DNA of 51,893 nucleotides from Aquimarina litoralis. GTDB lineage: Bacteria > Bacteroidota > Bacteroidia > Flavobacteriales > Flavobacteriaceae. This document shows positions 17,821-26,916 of the stretch, piece after piece. Numbering within the stretch: position 1 is the stretch's first letter; each line of letters begins with the position of its first letter. Where the stretch lies: the NCBI RefSeq assembly GCF_019295435.1, contig NZ_WEKL01000108.1:1-51893 (forward strand), written 5' to 3'. The notes under the pieces were generated by a model, which did no database searches, was not told where the DNA came from, and saw nothing but the letters and a program-made list of their open reading frames with translations. Position numbers and translations under genes: made by a program.

Positions 17821-18317
17821 CTTATAAATGAATTGTTAGTGTTTTGTAGTTTTTTTTGAAACCATTCATAGGTTTTTGTTTAAAATGTACTTTAAAATAG
17901 CTGTTAATATTTTTTTAACACTTTTTAGTTAAAAATTTATGATTTGTAAGAAAAAACTTATTTTAATATTGAGTTGTTGATTTATTTACATTTCTTTAAC
18001 ATAGCCTAGTATATCTGTCTTTTTAATGAATAATTGTCAGCTTAATTCTGACCAAAAATGCACTTGATCGGTTTATTATGAATTTGAAGGTAAGGGTTTA
18101 TTAGAGTTAATGCAATTTAGTTGCATTTATTTCAGTGTTTTTGCATATTGATTAATGATACCTCAAAGAATTAACGAATATTTCCAAAAAATTATCATAT
18201 CTTCATCTCGCTATAATTTAAAAAGATTCAAAGCTTCTTAAATTAATTGCAAATAAAAATAGATTTAGAAACAAGTCTGTTTTTTAAAAAGTAACTACAC
18301 AAACTCAACTTTTTAAA
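17821..18317 (+). promoter_or_regulatory. 497 bp leader/promoter region of second HEIGH protease
   Basis: No gene is visible. Near 18187-18209 the sequence AAAAAATTATCATATCTTCA is nearly the same as the promoter of the upstream paralogue, but its -7 box reads TATCTTCA instead of TATCTTTG. ACACAAACTCAAC at 18297-18309 repeats the leader seen just before the upstream paralogue's start. The duplication therefore included the control region. Confidence 0.45.
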
Positions 18318-19160
18318 ATGAAAAAAATCAAAGTTTTAGCGCTATGCGCTATCGCGGCTGGTGTAATCACATCTTGCCAAAAAGACGAAATTAACAACGA
18401 CGTTCAACCAGAAACTGCTGCTATAAGTAAAGCGCATCAAGATGCACTTTTGAAAGCAGGAGTTAATCCTGTTGACGCGGAATATGTAACTTTCAAAGGG
18501 CTTCCTGGAGACCCTATTATTCAAGGAGTACAAGCTAACGATATCTTTATTTCTAATGAAGAGCTTGACTCTGATGCTCAAAGACTGGCTACTACTGCTG
18601 ATGGAAATAAGCAATTCCGTACAAACAACTTAGTAACTGGATCTAACAGATCATTCAGAGTTGTTGGATATACTGGTTCTTGCTGTGCGCTTACAAGTAA
18701 AATGAGAACTGCACTTCAATGGGCAGTTAATAACTACAATAGATTAAATACTTCATTGAATTTAACTTTAGTTTTCCAAAGCAACTTCAATAATAGAGAC
18801 ATGGTTGTATATAACAACGGTCGTAGCGGCGGCGGAGGTTCTGCTGGATTCCCAAGTGGAGGTCAGGCGTTTAAGAGAGTTCAGATCAATGCTGGTACTG
18901 ACTCTTTTAGTACAAACGTTGTAGAGCACGTTATCACGCATGAGATTGGACACTCTGTAGGTTTCCGTCACCAAGACTGGAGAAGCCGTCAAAGTTGTGG
19001 ACAAAATACAAACGAAGGAACTGCTGGAGTTGGAGCTATTTTAATTAATGGTACTCCAAGTTCTGATAGAGCTGATTCTATTATGTTAGCTTGTTTTGGT
19101 TCTGGTGAAGATGGAGAATTCACTAGTACTGATATCACTGCTTTAAATGCTTTATACTAA
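18318..19160 (+). CDS. HEIGH-type (M57-like) metzincin protease lipoprotein, copy 2
   Basis: This paralogue of the preceding gene has the same layout. A lipoprotein signal ends at VITSC (Cys20) and a pro-region reaches about residue 95. The catalytic motif HEIGHSVGFRH places ligands at His208, His212 and His218, and the Met-turn is in SIMLACF. The middle of the protein is more divergent than the two ends. A double-Cys GSCCALTS replaces GGGGFGLNS of copy 1, so substrate preference may differ. It is expected to be an envelope or surface protease. A terminator follows, and the leftward TonB receptor gene is convergent. Confidence 0.88.
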   Translation: MKKIKVLALCAIAAGVITSCQKDEINNDVQPETAAISKAHQDALLKAGVNPVDAEYVTFKGLPGDPIIQGVQANDIFISNEELDSDAQRLATTADGNKQFRTNNLVTGSNRSFRVVGYTGSCCALTSKMRTALQWAVNNYNRLNTSLNLTLVFQSNFNNRDMVVYNNGRSGGGGSAGFPSGGQAFKRVQINAGTDSFSTNVVEHVITHEIGHSVGFRHQDWRSRQSCGQNTNEGTAGVGAILINGTPSSDRADSIMLACFGSGEDGEFTSTDITALNALY

Positions 19161-19210
19161 TAAGTTTACTGTAGCATCTTACATATATAAAAAGCTTTGA
19201 ATCTTAAAGA

Positions 19211-19243
19211 AAACCATCTCAGCACAAGTTGAGATGGTTTTTT
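19211..19243 (+). terminator. Intrinsic terminator after second HEIGH protease
   Basis: AAACCATCTCA (19211-19221) pairs with TGAGATGGTTT (19230-19240), followed by more T. Confidence 0.88.
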
Positions 19244-19365
19244 ATTACGTATTATTTAACTATTTTAATAGGTCTCTATGATATAGGAATAATAATTCAA
19301 ATTGAATGCAAAGGTTCTGGGATTTAGTTTTTTAGGTTGCAAAAAACACTTTTTATTAGAGATAG

Positions 19366-21975
19366 TTAAAAATCAATTCTAAATGACAAATTGGGAGTAA
19401 TACCTGCAGATATGGTATTAATTTCTTGAAGTAAAAAATTATTATTGTCATCAAATCGGATATTGTAGGTTCTGTTAAGTGTATTTTCCTTATCGTAAAG
19501 ATTGAATAAAGAAAACCCTATTTTGCCTCTCCAAGTATCATTTTTTGATAAATTGAATTTATAGGAGGATGAAAAGTCCAATCTATGATACGTATTTAGT
19601 TGTTTACTATTAACTTCTCCATAATCAATAAAAAGGAACTCTTCTGTTTCTGTAATACCATCTGCAGGAGTATAAGGTCTTCCATTTCGTATATTCCAAC
19701 CTAAAGAAAATTCAAAATTCTTCCATTGATATGTATGAATCCAGGAGAGATTGTGTCTAATGTCGAAATTCCCAGGAAAATACCTTCCGTCATTTACATT
19801 TTCAAACTTGAAATCCTGATTAGTATATGAATAACTGATCCACGATCGATAATTATTAATTCTTTTTTTAATTAAAAGATCTACTCCGAAAATTTCACTT
19901 TCTCCTGTTTCTAAATCTAAAATGCCATTAAACCCATTTGCAAAAGATGTTAAGCCTTCTGTTGTTTTATAATATCCTTCAAGATCTACATACCAGTCAT
20001 TTTTATTCAGTGTAAAACCTCCAGATACTTGATCGCTGCTTAACATAGATACAAATTCTGAATTTGCTAAAAGCCATATTTGATTATCTAAATTAAAATC
20101 ATTCGGTAAATAGTTAGATACTTGACTAATAACCTGATTTCTTCTTTCAGTTGCTAATTTTGCAATGACATCTGGGAATACATTAAATTCTAAATTGATT
20201 CTTGGTTCCCAATAGGTTGCATCTAAAACAGAAAAATAATTTCCTCGAATACCTGCACTGAGCTTAAACTTTTCGTTTAGATTTAGCTGATATTCACCAA
20301 AAACAGCATGGGTGATATTGTTACCACGCTCATCAAAGGTGAAATCATCAGCAGAGTAATCTGCATTGTAGGTAACTTCATTAGTGGAAAAATCATATCC
20401 AGAATTAAAACTATGCGTAGCGTTTATTCTCCAATTAGTATGTAAAGATGCACCAACATCTTTTATGGCATTAGTTTCTTCTATATTGTTTTCAAAAAAG
20501 AGGAATCCATCAATTGTTGCTCTAGCTTCCCTAAGGCCTGTATATCTAAAGTCATAATTAGAAAAGTAAAAATTAGCCAAATGCGTAAAGTTTTTATTCC
20601 ATTTTTTTTCCCATTTTATATTGGCTCCTTGATTTACGAAGTTTAAATCATCTCTCTGATTTTCATCGAATGGTTCACTAAAACCTTGTATGTTTTTGAT
20701 ATTTAAAGTGTAGTCAAGGTTGTTGTTTGTAAAAATGGAACTAATGATTAGTTTGTTAGTTCCCTTATGACCCTTAGAGAGATCAAATATTGTTTTTAGT
20801 GTAAGATCTGTAAAATAAAATACGTTCTCATTTTCTACAGTTTCTTGATCTAATTTTTGATTATCAACAAAGAAACGAATACTTTGAAATGCTCTATCCG
20901 AATAACTTCTAAATGTTGGTGTTTCAATTAAATCGGTAAATGCTCTTCGTGCGGAAATGATTACTCCAAAATCATCATCAATACGAGCTTCTACATATGC
21001 ATCTATATTAGTCATGTTAAAACCTACCCCAAATCCTAGATCCTTAGGAATTTCATTTTTAGATTCTATATCGATTACTCCTGAAATTCTATTTCCATAT
21101 TTAGCATCGGTGCTGTTTCTATAAAGTTTTATATTTTCTGTGATATACGGATTGAAAATTGAAAGTAAATCAAAGAAATGTCCAGAACTATACATTTTGA
21201 TACCATCCCATAAAACAAGATTGTGATCAGGAGTTCCTCCTCTAATATGCAATCCTGAAGCGGTTTCAGTAGGGCTTTGTATACCAGGTAAGAATTGAAG
21301 TGTCTGTAAAATATCTGGCTCCACTAATCTTGGTAAGATTCCTAATTTACTGGGGTCAATGTTTATCGCGCTATTGGCTCCTTGTCTTGAAATTCCAGAA
21401 GTTACATACTCAGTAATAACTACTTCTCCTAATTGAAAGTCATCTTCTGATAGTTGAATTTTAACGCAATCCGTACTTTGTAATTCTCGAGCTATAAATC
21501 TTCTATTTTTGTAACCCAGAAATCGAATATCTATAGTGTCATTAGGAGCGGTTAAGTATAATTGGAAATAGCCATTTTTATCAGAAGAAACTGTTTTAGA
21601 TTGATTTTTATTGGTTATCAAAGCTTCTTGTAAAGGCGTTTGACGTAGCTTGTCGAATAAATAACCACAGACGGTAATTTTGCCTTCCTTAGTTTTTTTT
21701 CTTATGATGTAATAACGTTCATTTACTTTTTCAAAAAATAATGATGTTTGTGCCTGTAAACTCTCTAATATTTTTGCTAACGATTTTTGTTTAGTAATAG
21801 TAGCATTTTCATTCTTAACTATTTCAGGATTGAAAGAAAACTTTATACTATAAGATTTTTCTAAATCCTTTAAAATAGTTTCTAAAGGCGTATCATCATA
21901 GACCGAGGATGCCGTTTTTTGAGAAAAAGAGGGTATAGAAATTATTATTAAAATAGAAAAAAAAATCGATTTCAT
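19366..21975 (-). CDS. TonB-dependent outer-membrane receptor with STN domain (FecA-like)
   Basis: The 869-residue protein starts with a signal peptide (to about FSQ, 18). A secretin/TonB N-terminal signalling domain follows (about 24-92, TPLETILKDLEKSYSIKFSF), then a carboxypeptidase-like beta domain (100-175, DKNGYFQLYL), the plug (about 185-310, GLHIRGGTPDHNLVLWDG) and a 22-strand barrel ending in the aromatic SFRIDF. The STN domain is the part that contacts FecR-type anti-sigma factors, and the next genes upstream are exactly those. The ligand is unknown; relatives import iron chelates, peptides or sugars. The start codon follows the fecR-like stop without a gap, so the two are co-translated. 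Confidence 0.93.
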   Translation of the reverse strand: MKSIFFSILIIISIPSFSQKTASSVYDDTPLETILKDLEKSYSIKFSFNPEIVKNENATITKQKSLAKILESLQAQTSLFFEKVNERYYIIRKKTKEGKITVCGYLFDKLRQTPLQEALITNKNQSKTVSSDKNGYFQLYLTAPNDTIDIRFLGYKNRRFIARELQSTDCVKIQLSEDDFQLGEVVITEYVTSGISRQGANSAINIDPSKLGILPRLVEPDILQTLQFLPGIQSPTETASGLHIRGGTPDHNLVLWDGIKMYSSGHFFDLLSIFNPYITENIKLYRNSTDAKYGNRISGVIDIESKNEIPKDLGFGVGFNMTNIDAYVEARIDDDFGVIISARRAFTDLIETPTFRSYSDRAFQSIRFFVDNQKLDQETVENENVFYFTDLTLKTIFDLSKGHKGTNKLIISSIFTNNNLDYTLNIKNIQGFSEPFDENQRDDLNFVNQGANIKWEKKWNKNFTHLANFYFSNYDFRYTGLREARATIDGFLFFENNIEETNAIKDVGASLHTNWRINATHSFNSGYDFSTNEVTYNADYSADDFTFDERGNNITHAVFGEYQLNLNEKFKLSAGIRGNYFSVLDATYWEPRINLEFNVFPDVIAKLATERRNQVISQVSNYLPNDFNLDNQIWLLANSEFVSMLSSDQVSGGFTLNKNDWYVDLEGYYKTTEGLTSFANGFNGILDLETGESEIFGVDLLIKKRINNYRSWISYSYTNQDFKFENVNDGRYFPGNFDIRHNLSWIHTYQWKNFEFSLGWNIRNGRPYTPADGITETEEFLFIDYGEVNSKQLNTYHRLDFSSSYKFNLSKNDTWRGKIGFSLFNLYDKENTLNRTYNIRFDDNNNFLLQEINTISAGITPNLSFRIDF

Positions 21976-22887
21976 TTATTCTTTAACGAGAACTATGTTG
22001 TTTTCGTCGTTAAATGTATATGAAATTTCCATAGGAACAAAGATTGTTTTTAATGCTAGTTCAATATTTTTATGACTGTAACTACCGGTAAAACGTTGGG
22101 TTTGATCTATTTTTTGTGTATCAAACGAAATATTGAATTGATGTTCCAAGGATTGTATTACTTGTTTTAGAGGAGTGTTTGTAAAGGTGCTTTCTCCTGA
22201 TAACCAGCCCGGTAGGCTTGTATCGGTTTCCCAATTTTCTGCTACTGCATTTGCAATTCTAAATGCTTTTCCTTTGGTTAATATTGCTTTATTTGATTCT
22301 TTATTTCCAGATGCCTTTACCTTACCTTCATGACAAATTACCTCAAAATAATCTTTTCTTGAGTTTACATTGAATTGGGTTCCGAGCACATTTACTTCAC
22401 CAGATTCAGAAATCACAGTGAAATCAGAACCTTTTTTTACTTTAAAAAATGCTTCTCCCGTTAGTGTTACTTTTCTAGTTTCTTCCCAATCTGATTTATT
22501 AAACTTTAATTCTGATTTGGAATTTAAAATTACTTCTGAACCATCCAAAAGTTCGACTGTCAGTTGCTCTCCATAGTTCGTGGTGTATACTGTAGAACGA
22601 TTGAAGAAAAAGAAAATACCAAGAATAACCAATAGGGTAGCAGCAATACCAATGGTCCACTGTGGAAGGAATGAAATAATCTTTGATGAGCTATTTAAGT
22701 CTTCCTTAATTGCATTAAAGTTTTTATCTCGGTTGTACACTGGAGATTTTAACGTAGCTACCTTATCAATAATAGTTACATATTTTTGATAATCTTCAGA
22801 ATTTTCAAATTCCATCTTTTCCTTGGCGTCAAGGTCATCATTAAGCCATCTGGCTAAGAATGTTTCGTCTGAATATGGATTTTGCAT
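21976..22887 (-). CDS. FecR-family anti-sigma factor
   Basis: The 303-residue protein has a cytosolic N-terminal part (about 1-75) that should hold the sigma factor. A single membrane helix covers about 78-98 (WTIGIAATLLVILGIFFFF). The periplasmic FecR domain reads LLDGSEVILNSKSELKF, GEAFFKVKKGSDFTV and NVLGTQFNVNSR, followed by a DUF4974-like C-terminal domain (TPLKQVIQSLEHQFNISF). It relays binding at the TonB receptor to the ECF sigma factor encoded upstream. It directly abuts the receptor gene. Confidence 0.93.
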   Translation of the reverse strand: MQNPYSDETFLARWLNDDLDAKEKMEFENSEDYQKYVTIIDKVATLKSPVYNRDKNFNAIKEDLNSSSKIISFLPQWTIGIAATLLVILGIFFFFNRSTVYTTNYGEQLTVELLDGSEVILNSKSELKFNKSDWEETRKVTLTGEAFFKVKKGSDFTVISESGEVNVLGTQFNVNSRKDYFEVICHEGKVKASGNKESNKAILTKGKAFRIANAVAENWETDTSLPGWLSGESTFTNTPLKQVIQSLEHQFNISFDTQKIDQTQRFTGSYSHKNIELALKTIFVPMEISYTFNDENNIVLVKE

Positions 22888-22957
22888 TTGTTTTTTTGTT
22901 CGTCGTTTATGCTTCTTACTTTATTAACAGTCTTATACTATATTACCCTACATTAAA

Positions 22958-23467
22958 TTATAAAATATCTCCTAATTGTTGTCGCAGGCTTACTAAAGCG
23001 TAATGTATGCGTTTTTCAATTGCTTTTACCGAAACCCCTGTTATTTCAGCGATTTCTTTATATGATTTCTTATCAATTCTAGACAATAAAAAAGTTTCCC
23101 TCTGTTTTTCTGGAAGATCATCTATAGCTTTTTTCAACTTTACCATAAATTCTTTTTCTTCAATAATAAACTGTGGATCTTGATTGTTCAATTCAGAATG
23201 TGGTTTTTGTTCGTATTTAAGTACTACTTTTTTATGTGCAATATGATTTAATAAATTGTTGTTAGCTACTGTAAATAGATATGATTTAGCCTTGTAGAAA
23301 ACAACTTTTTTGCAATTTTTCCATAACTTAATGAATGCATCTTGTATGATATCCTCAGCAAGATTAACGTCACCGCATTTATAGTAAATAAGATTCCGTA
23401 AGGATTCAGAACAATCATCAAAGATTGATTCAAAATTTTTTTCATCACAAACAGACTTCTTTTCCAT
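22958..23467 (-). CDS. ECF sigma-70 factor (FecI/RpoE-like)
   Basis: The 169-residue sigma factor contains region 2 (about 12-75, GDVNLAEDIIQDAFIKLWKN) and region 4 (about 110-162, LPEKQRETFLLSRIDKKSYKEIAEITGVSVKAIEKRI with its helix-turn-helix). It is of the Bacteroidetes-type FecI family and probably transcribes the receptor and other targets when FecR releases it. It is the first gene of the leftward sigma/anti-sigma/receptor unit. A gap of 70 bp separates it from the anti-sigma gene. Confidence 0.95.
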   Translation of the reverse strand: MEKKSVCDEKNFESIFDDCSESLRNLIYYKCGDVNLAEDIIQDAFIKLWKNCKKVVFYKAKSYLFTVANNNLLNHIAHKKVVLKYEQKPHSELNNQDPQFIIEEKEFMVKLKKAIDDLPEKQRETFLLSRIDKKSYKEIAEITGVSVKAIEKRIHYALVSLRQQLGDIL

Positions 23468-23667
23468 ATTAATATCGAAGATATTTATTTTGTAGCGATT
23501 TTAAAACATAATGTTTTAACAGTTTCATCATCTTCTGTTAATATATTAAAAACAATAATTTTAAGATTTAATTTTATCGTAATCATTAAAAATTTTAAAA
23601 ATATTGTTTTTGAATCGTATGTTACTGTAAGTTAATGATTTATTGATTTTTTTGCATAACAGTTTAG

Positions 23668-24072
23668 CTAGGCTTTTAGAAATATTGACCTAACTATTCG
23701 TTTTCTTTTGGTAAATAAACATATTCCAAAAATAACATACCAGATACTTTTTGTAGTATACCAAAATGTAAACTGATAAAAAGCGCCAGATGGAACACCA
23801 CTAGGCATAACAGTAACCAACACAAATAATGCGATTCTTAGCAGGCCATAACAGGTCAATAAAATACACCAATACTTTATTAACTTTTGAGTATAGTTTT
23901 TTCTTTTTAAAAACATATAAATAAAAGGTGATATCAAGAGTGTCATTATTAAAAAAGGATAGATCAACCCTATAAACAAATACTCAATACTTTGAATGAA
24001 AATGGGAATAAAGCTTCCGATAAACAATAGTTCTGATATATTATTAGTAATTACTTCTTTTCGTAATATCAT
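23668..24072 (-). CDS. Small four-helix membrane protein of unknown function
   Basis: I do not recognise this 134-residue protein. It has four hydrophobic segments (about 15-35, 38-53, 68-88 and 103-122) and a basic C-terminus (TKRKRIVRSIFLKA). Its start overlaps the stop of the M28 peptidase gene by 4 bp (ATGA-type), which implies translational coupling. It may therefore act with the peptidase, for example as a membrane partner, but the sequence shows no direct sign of that. Confidence 0.7.
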   Translation of the reverse strand: MILRKEVITNNISELLFIGSFIPIFIQSIEYLFIGLIYPFLIMTLLISPFIYMFLKRKNYTQKLIKYWCILLTCYGLLRIALFVLVTVMPSGVPSGAFYQFTFWYTTKSIWYVIFGICLFTKRKRIVRSIFLKA

Positions 24073-24980
24073 TGCGCTAGTTTTTTAAAGATGTTGAAAA
24101 TGAAATTTGTAGAGGATACTAAAAACTCAAAATTTATAGTCTCATAAGTATCCTTTGCAGTATGAATAAAAGGTGTGGTATCTCGTTTAACATATTCTTC
24201 GGAAATACCCACAGCATTAAATCCTTCATCAATGAAAGATTTATGATCAGATGAACTCACAGAGGTGCTATAGATAGGAATGTTATATTCTTTAGCGTTA
24301 CTTTCATATAGTTCTTTTAGCTCTTTGGAAGGTAACTCTATTTCAATTCCATAATTATGATTCTGATCCCAACCCATCATATCTATGGTGTGTACCGAAT
24401 GGATTTCTCTATTAGTTTTTCTAAGCATTTTAGCATAGGCTATACTACCAAATTCTCCATCTTCTTCTTGATCGAATAGTACTATTAGAAAGTTTATATT
24501 TCTTTCCTTCAATTTTGTTAGTTTAAAAGCAACTGCTAAACTTAAAGCTACTCCGGTAGCATTATCAATTGCTCCAGGACAATCGCGTTCAGAGTCGTAG
24601 TGACCTCCAAATAGTATATACTTGTTGCTTTTTATGGTAGCAGGTAGTACAGCGGCAACATTGATTCCGCTCATTGGTTGTAAGCATAAATCCAATAAAG
24701 GGTTTCCATTGGAAGTGCGATAAAAATGATTTTCAAGTTGCCAGCCGATTGAGGCTAAATATTCAGATAGATAGTTTGCTGTAATTTCACGTTCTTCGGG
24801 TGACGCTCTTTGTTTAATATAAATGTCATTTTTAATGGGCAGCTTTCCTGTTAATTTTTTTAAGACCTCCTGTTGTAGCAATGTAATGTTGTTATCGGAT
24901 ATCACTTGAGGTTGAGAAAAACACAAAAATGATGTTAGTAAAAGACTAACTGTACTAATTTTTTTAAATAAATTCTTCAT
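24069..24980 (-). CDS. Secreted M28-family zinc aminopeptidase
   Basis: The 303-residue protein has a Sec signal peptide (to FCFSQ, 22) and a single M28 peptidase domain with all five zinc ligands in place. These are His127 in GGHYDSE, Asp139 in GAIDNATG, Glu172-Glu173 in DQEEDGE, Asp200 in TIDMMGWD and His273 in FIHTAKDT. The likely reaction is removal of N-terminal residues from peptides in the periplasm. A role as glutaminyl cyclase-like enzyme is less likely but shares the fold. It is co-transcribed with the small membrane protein downstream and lies divergent from the LytS-type kinase. Confidence 0.92.
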   Translation of the reverse strand: MKNLFKKISTVSLLLTSFLCFSQPQVISDNNITLLQQEVLKKLTGKLPIKNDIYIKQRASPEEREITANYLSEYLASIGWQLENHFYRTSNGNPLLDLCLQPMSGINVAAVLPATIKSNKYILFGGHYDSERDCPGAIDNATGVALSLAVAFKLTKLKERNINFLIVLFDQEEDGEFGSIAYAKMLRKTNREIHSVHTIDMMGWDQNHNYGIEIELPSKELKELYESNAKEYNIPIYSTSVSSSDHKSFIDEGFNAVGISEEYVKRDTTPFIHTAKDTYETINFEFLVSSTNFIFNIFKKLAQ

Positions 24981-25083
24981 TTACATTTGTTTAAGTGTTT
25001 CTCAAATGTAAAATCCACGATAGATGTAAACTAAATTATATGATGGCCACAATGATATGAATTGTACATACCAAGTTTTTAAG

Positions 25084-25144
25084 TTTCTATAAGTATCTGT
25101 ACATTATTTTATAGCGTTTATCATTAATTTTATAGTATCTATCC
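25084..25144 (+). promoter_or_regulatory. Three phased repeats upstream of the sensor kinase
   Basis: Three related blocks share a TATAG-like core at 25088, 25110 and 25131, giving periods of 22 and 21 bp. The cleanest pair is ATTTTATAG at 25106-25114 and 25127-25135. Within the middle block, AGCGTTTAT fits the published LytTR consensus at eight of nine positions. This looks like an operator for the adjacent response regulator. Confidence 0.4.
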
Positions 25145-25150
25145 ATTAGG

Positions 25151-25182
25151 TTGGTTAAGAGTACTTGAAAAGAATACATTTG
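25151..25182 (+). promoter_or_regulatory. Promoter of the sensor kinase (TTGG / TACATTTG)
   Basis: A -33-like TTGG at 25151-25154 is 20 bp from an exact -7 box TACATTTG at 25175-25182. The kinase ATG is at 25187, only 5 bp beyond the box, so the transcript may be leaderless or translation may start later (next Met at residue 25). The same -7 octamer is used upstream of the terpenoid gene. Confidence 0.5.
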
Positions 25183-25186
25183 AAAT

Positions 25187-25984
25187 ATGTCTAAATATTT
25201 TAGGAAATATTTTTATACCATAATTATTGGAACTTTAATTTTGGTTTCTATAATTGGAATGATAAGATTCAAGAGGCTAGAAGAGCTATCAGGATTAGAG
25301 ATTCACGACCATTATTTTTACTTATTTCAGTTTATTTTTTTAATCCTTGTTGGTTGTTTGGTGATAAAATGGCTTTTTAGCCTATGGAAACAATATCAAA
25401 CACTTAAAAATGATAAAAATGAAGCCGAGCTTATGTTACTGAAAAGTAAAATTGACCCTCATTTTTTCTTTAATACGTTAAACAACCTTTACGGTCTTGC
25501 TATCGAGAAATCTGATAAGACTCCAGAGGTAATATTGAAACTGTCCCAGATTATGAGATACACCATTTATGAAGGAGAACAACAAACCGTAACGCTAAAA
25601 AAGGAAATAGAACATTTGGAACAATATATAGAGATTCATCAACTTAGATATAAAAAAGAGGTTCATATTTCATTTGAAAAATTTATAGATAATGATCAAA
25701 TTAAAATAGCACCTTTATTGTTTATTATGCTATTAGAAAATGCTATAAAACATGGCGTGGAGAGTATGATCTCTAAGGCATACATTAAAATTAGTTTGAG
25801 TGTTAGAAAAAATAAAGTTCATTTTGAAATAGAAAATAATTTTAAATCAAAGTCAAAGGATAAAGAAGGCATTGGGTTAAAAAATTTGAGGAAAAGACTT
25901 CAATTATTGTATTATAGAAAACATGAACTGATATTGAATAGTAATGATGATGTTTTTAAAGCTATCCTTAAAATAACAGTATGA
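25187..25984 (+). CDS. LytS/YehU-type membrane sensor histidine kinase
   Basis: Two membrane helices (about 8-26 and 45-67) precede a cytosolic His_kinase domain. The phospho-acceptor is His92 in KIDPHFFFNTLNNL, typical of the LytS group that pairs with LytTR regulators. The ATP-binding part has LLENAIKHG (N-box, about 180) and GIGLKNLRKRLQLLY (G-box). The loop between the helices is under 20 residues, so the signal is probably sensed within the membrane or through a small ligand. The stop overlaps the start of the regulator gene by 4 bp. Confidence 0.93.
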   Translation: MSKYFRKYFYTIIIGTLILVSIIGMIRFKRLEELSGLEIHDHYFYLFQFIFLILVGCLVIKWLFSLWKQYQTLKNDKNEAELMLLKSKIDPHFFFNTLNNLYGLAIEKSDKTPEVILKLSQIMRYTIYEGEQQTVTLKKEIEHLEQYIEIHQLRYKKEVHISFEKFIDNDQIKIAPLLFIMLLENAIKHGVESMISKAYIKISLSVRKNKVHFEIENNFKSKSKDKEGIGLKNLRKRLQLLYYRKHELILNSNDDVFKAILKITV

Positions 25985-26679
25985 TTAGATATATGATTTT
26001 GGATGATGAACCGATTGCTCATCGTATTATTGAAGGATTTGCCGAAAAGTTACCTATACTACAAAAGATAGGAAATGCTTATGATGCTTTTGAGGCACTT
26101 ACAATACTTCAAGAAAAGAAAGTGGATCTTTTATTCTTAGATATGAATATGCCCGAATTAAGTGGTTTCGAATTTTTGAAGACACTTTCGTACCCTCCCA
26201 AAATTATTATTACTTCTGCTCATAAAGAATTTGCTTTAGAAGGATATGAATTTGATGTAGTTGATTATTTGCTGAAACCATTTTCTTTTGAACGATTTTT
26301 AAAAGCAATTAATAAGATTAGTTTTTCTAAAACAAAAGATGTTGATCAAACTCATGATCATGATACAGATTTGATGTATGTCAAATCAGGTAAAAAACAA
26401 TTCCAGATAGCTTTAAAAAATATTCTTTTTATTGAAGCGGCTGGAAATTACTGTAAAGTGTTCTTGGAAAATCAAACCATTCTTACGCTTTATAAGATTT
26501 CTACCTTCGAAGAGGAGTTGCCTTCTAGTTTTTTAAGAGTGCATCATTCATTTATTGTTTCAAAAGATAAGATTGAAATTATTGAAGGGAATCAAATTAA
26601 AATAAACGATCATATGATTCCTGTAGGACAAACATATAGGAGTTCTGTAAACAAGTTATTTAAGTCTAAAAAGAAGTAA
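25981..26679 (+). CDS. LytTR-family response regulator
   Basis: The 232-residue protein contains a receiver domain (about 1-115) with the phosphorylation site Asp54 in LFLDMNMPEL, the acidic pair DDE near residue 9, and the Thr/Lys switch residues in TSAHKE and LLKPF. A C-terminal LytTR DNA-binding domain follows (about 132-228, LMYVKSGKKQFQI, IEAAGNYCKVF, FLRVHHSFIV). LytTR proteins bind two 9-bp direct repeats spaced by 12-13 bp. Such repeats occur upstream of both its own operon and the next gene downstream. It is co-translated with the kinase through a 4-bp overlap. Confidence 0.94.
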   Translation: MIRYMILDDEPIAHRIIEGFAEKLPILQKIGNAYDAFEALTILQEKKVDLLFLDMNMPELSGFEFLKTLSYPPKIIITSAHKEFALEGYEFDVVDYLLKPFSFERFLKAINKISFSKTKDVDQTHDHDTDLMYVKSGKKQFQIALKNILFIEAAGNYCKVFLENQTILTLYKISTFEEELPSSFLRVHHSFIVSKDKIEIIEGNQIKINDHMIPVGQTYRSSVNKLFKSKKK

Positions 26680-26858
26680 TGTAGTGTATCAAGCACAAAA
26701 GCTTAATTTTGGAAAACTATTTATGAATACCGATGAAATTACATAGAGGGTTTATTCGGTTTTTAAAGTTGATGACTTTTGTGCAATTTCCCTCAAGATT
26801 TCGGTTCTGTAAAAAAGAACTTTGAAAGGTTCTAGTAAGAATGTAGTTGTAAGAAGGG

Positions 26859-26888
26859 TACGTAGATATTACGTACTACTACGTATTT
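26859..26888 (+). promoter_or_regulatory. Putative LytTR operator (TACGTAGAT / TACGTATTT)
   Basis: TACGTAGAT (26859-26867) and TACGTATTT (26880-26888) are direct repeats with a 12-bp spacer, a period of exactly two helical turns. The first fits the LytTR consensus [TA][AC][CA]GTTN[AG][TG] at eight of nine positions and the second at seven. A third TACGTA at 26870-26875 lies between them. The downstream box overlaps the expected -33 region, consistent with activation. Confidence 0.55.
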
Positions 26889-26908
26889 TAAGCGGTTTTC
26901 TTTTCGCA

Positions 26909-26916
26909 TACATTTG
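26909..26916 (+). promoter_or_regulatory. -7 box of the terpenoid gene (TACATTTG)
   Basis: This is an exact TAnnTTTG match, identical to the -7 box of the upstream kinase promoter. The -33 position holds TTTT (26886-26889) rather than TTTG, suggesting a weak promoter that needs an activator. Confidence 0.55.

Noticed and set aside
18342..18614. 90-residue leftward ORF over the second HEIGH protease
   Set aside because: It is the antisense of a well-supported protease gene.
23468..23667. Small gene between the sigma factor and the membrane protein
   Set aside because: The 200 bp are AT-rich with stops in all frames; they most likely hold only the sigma factor's promoter.
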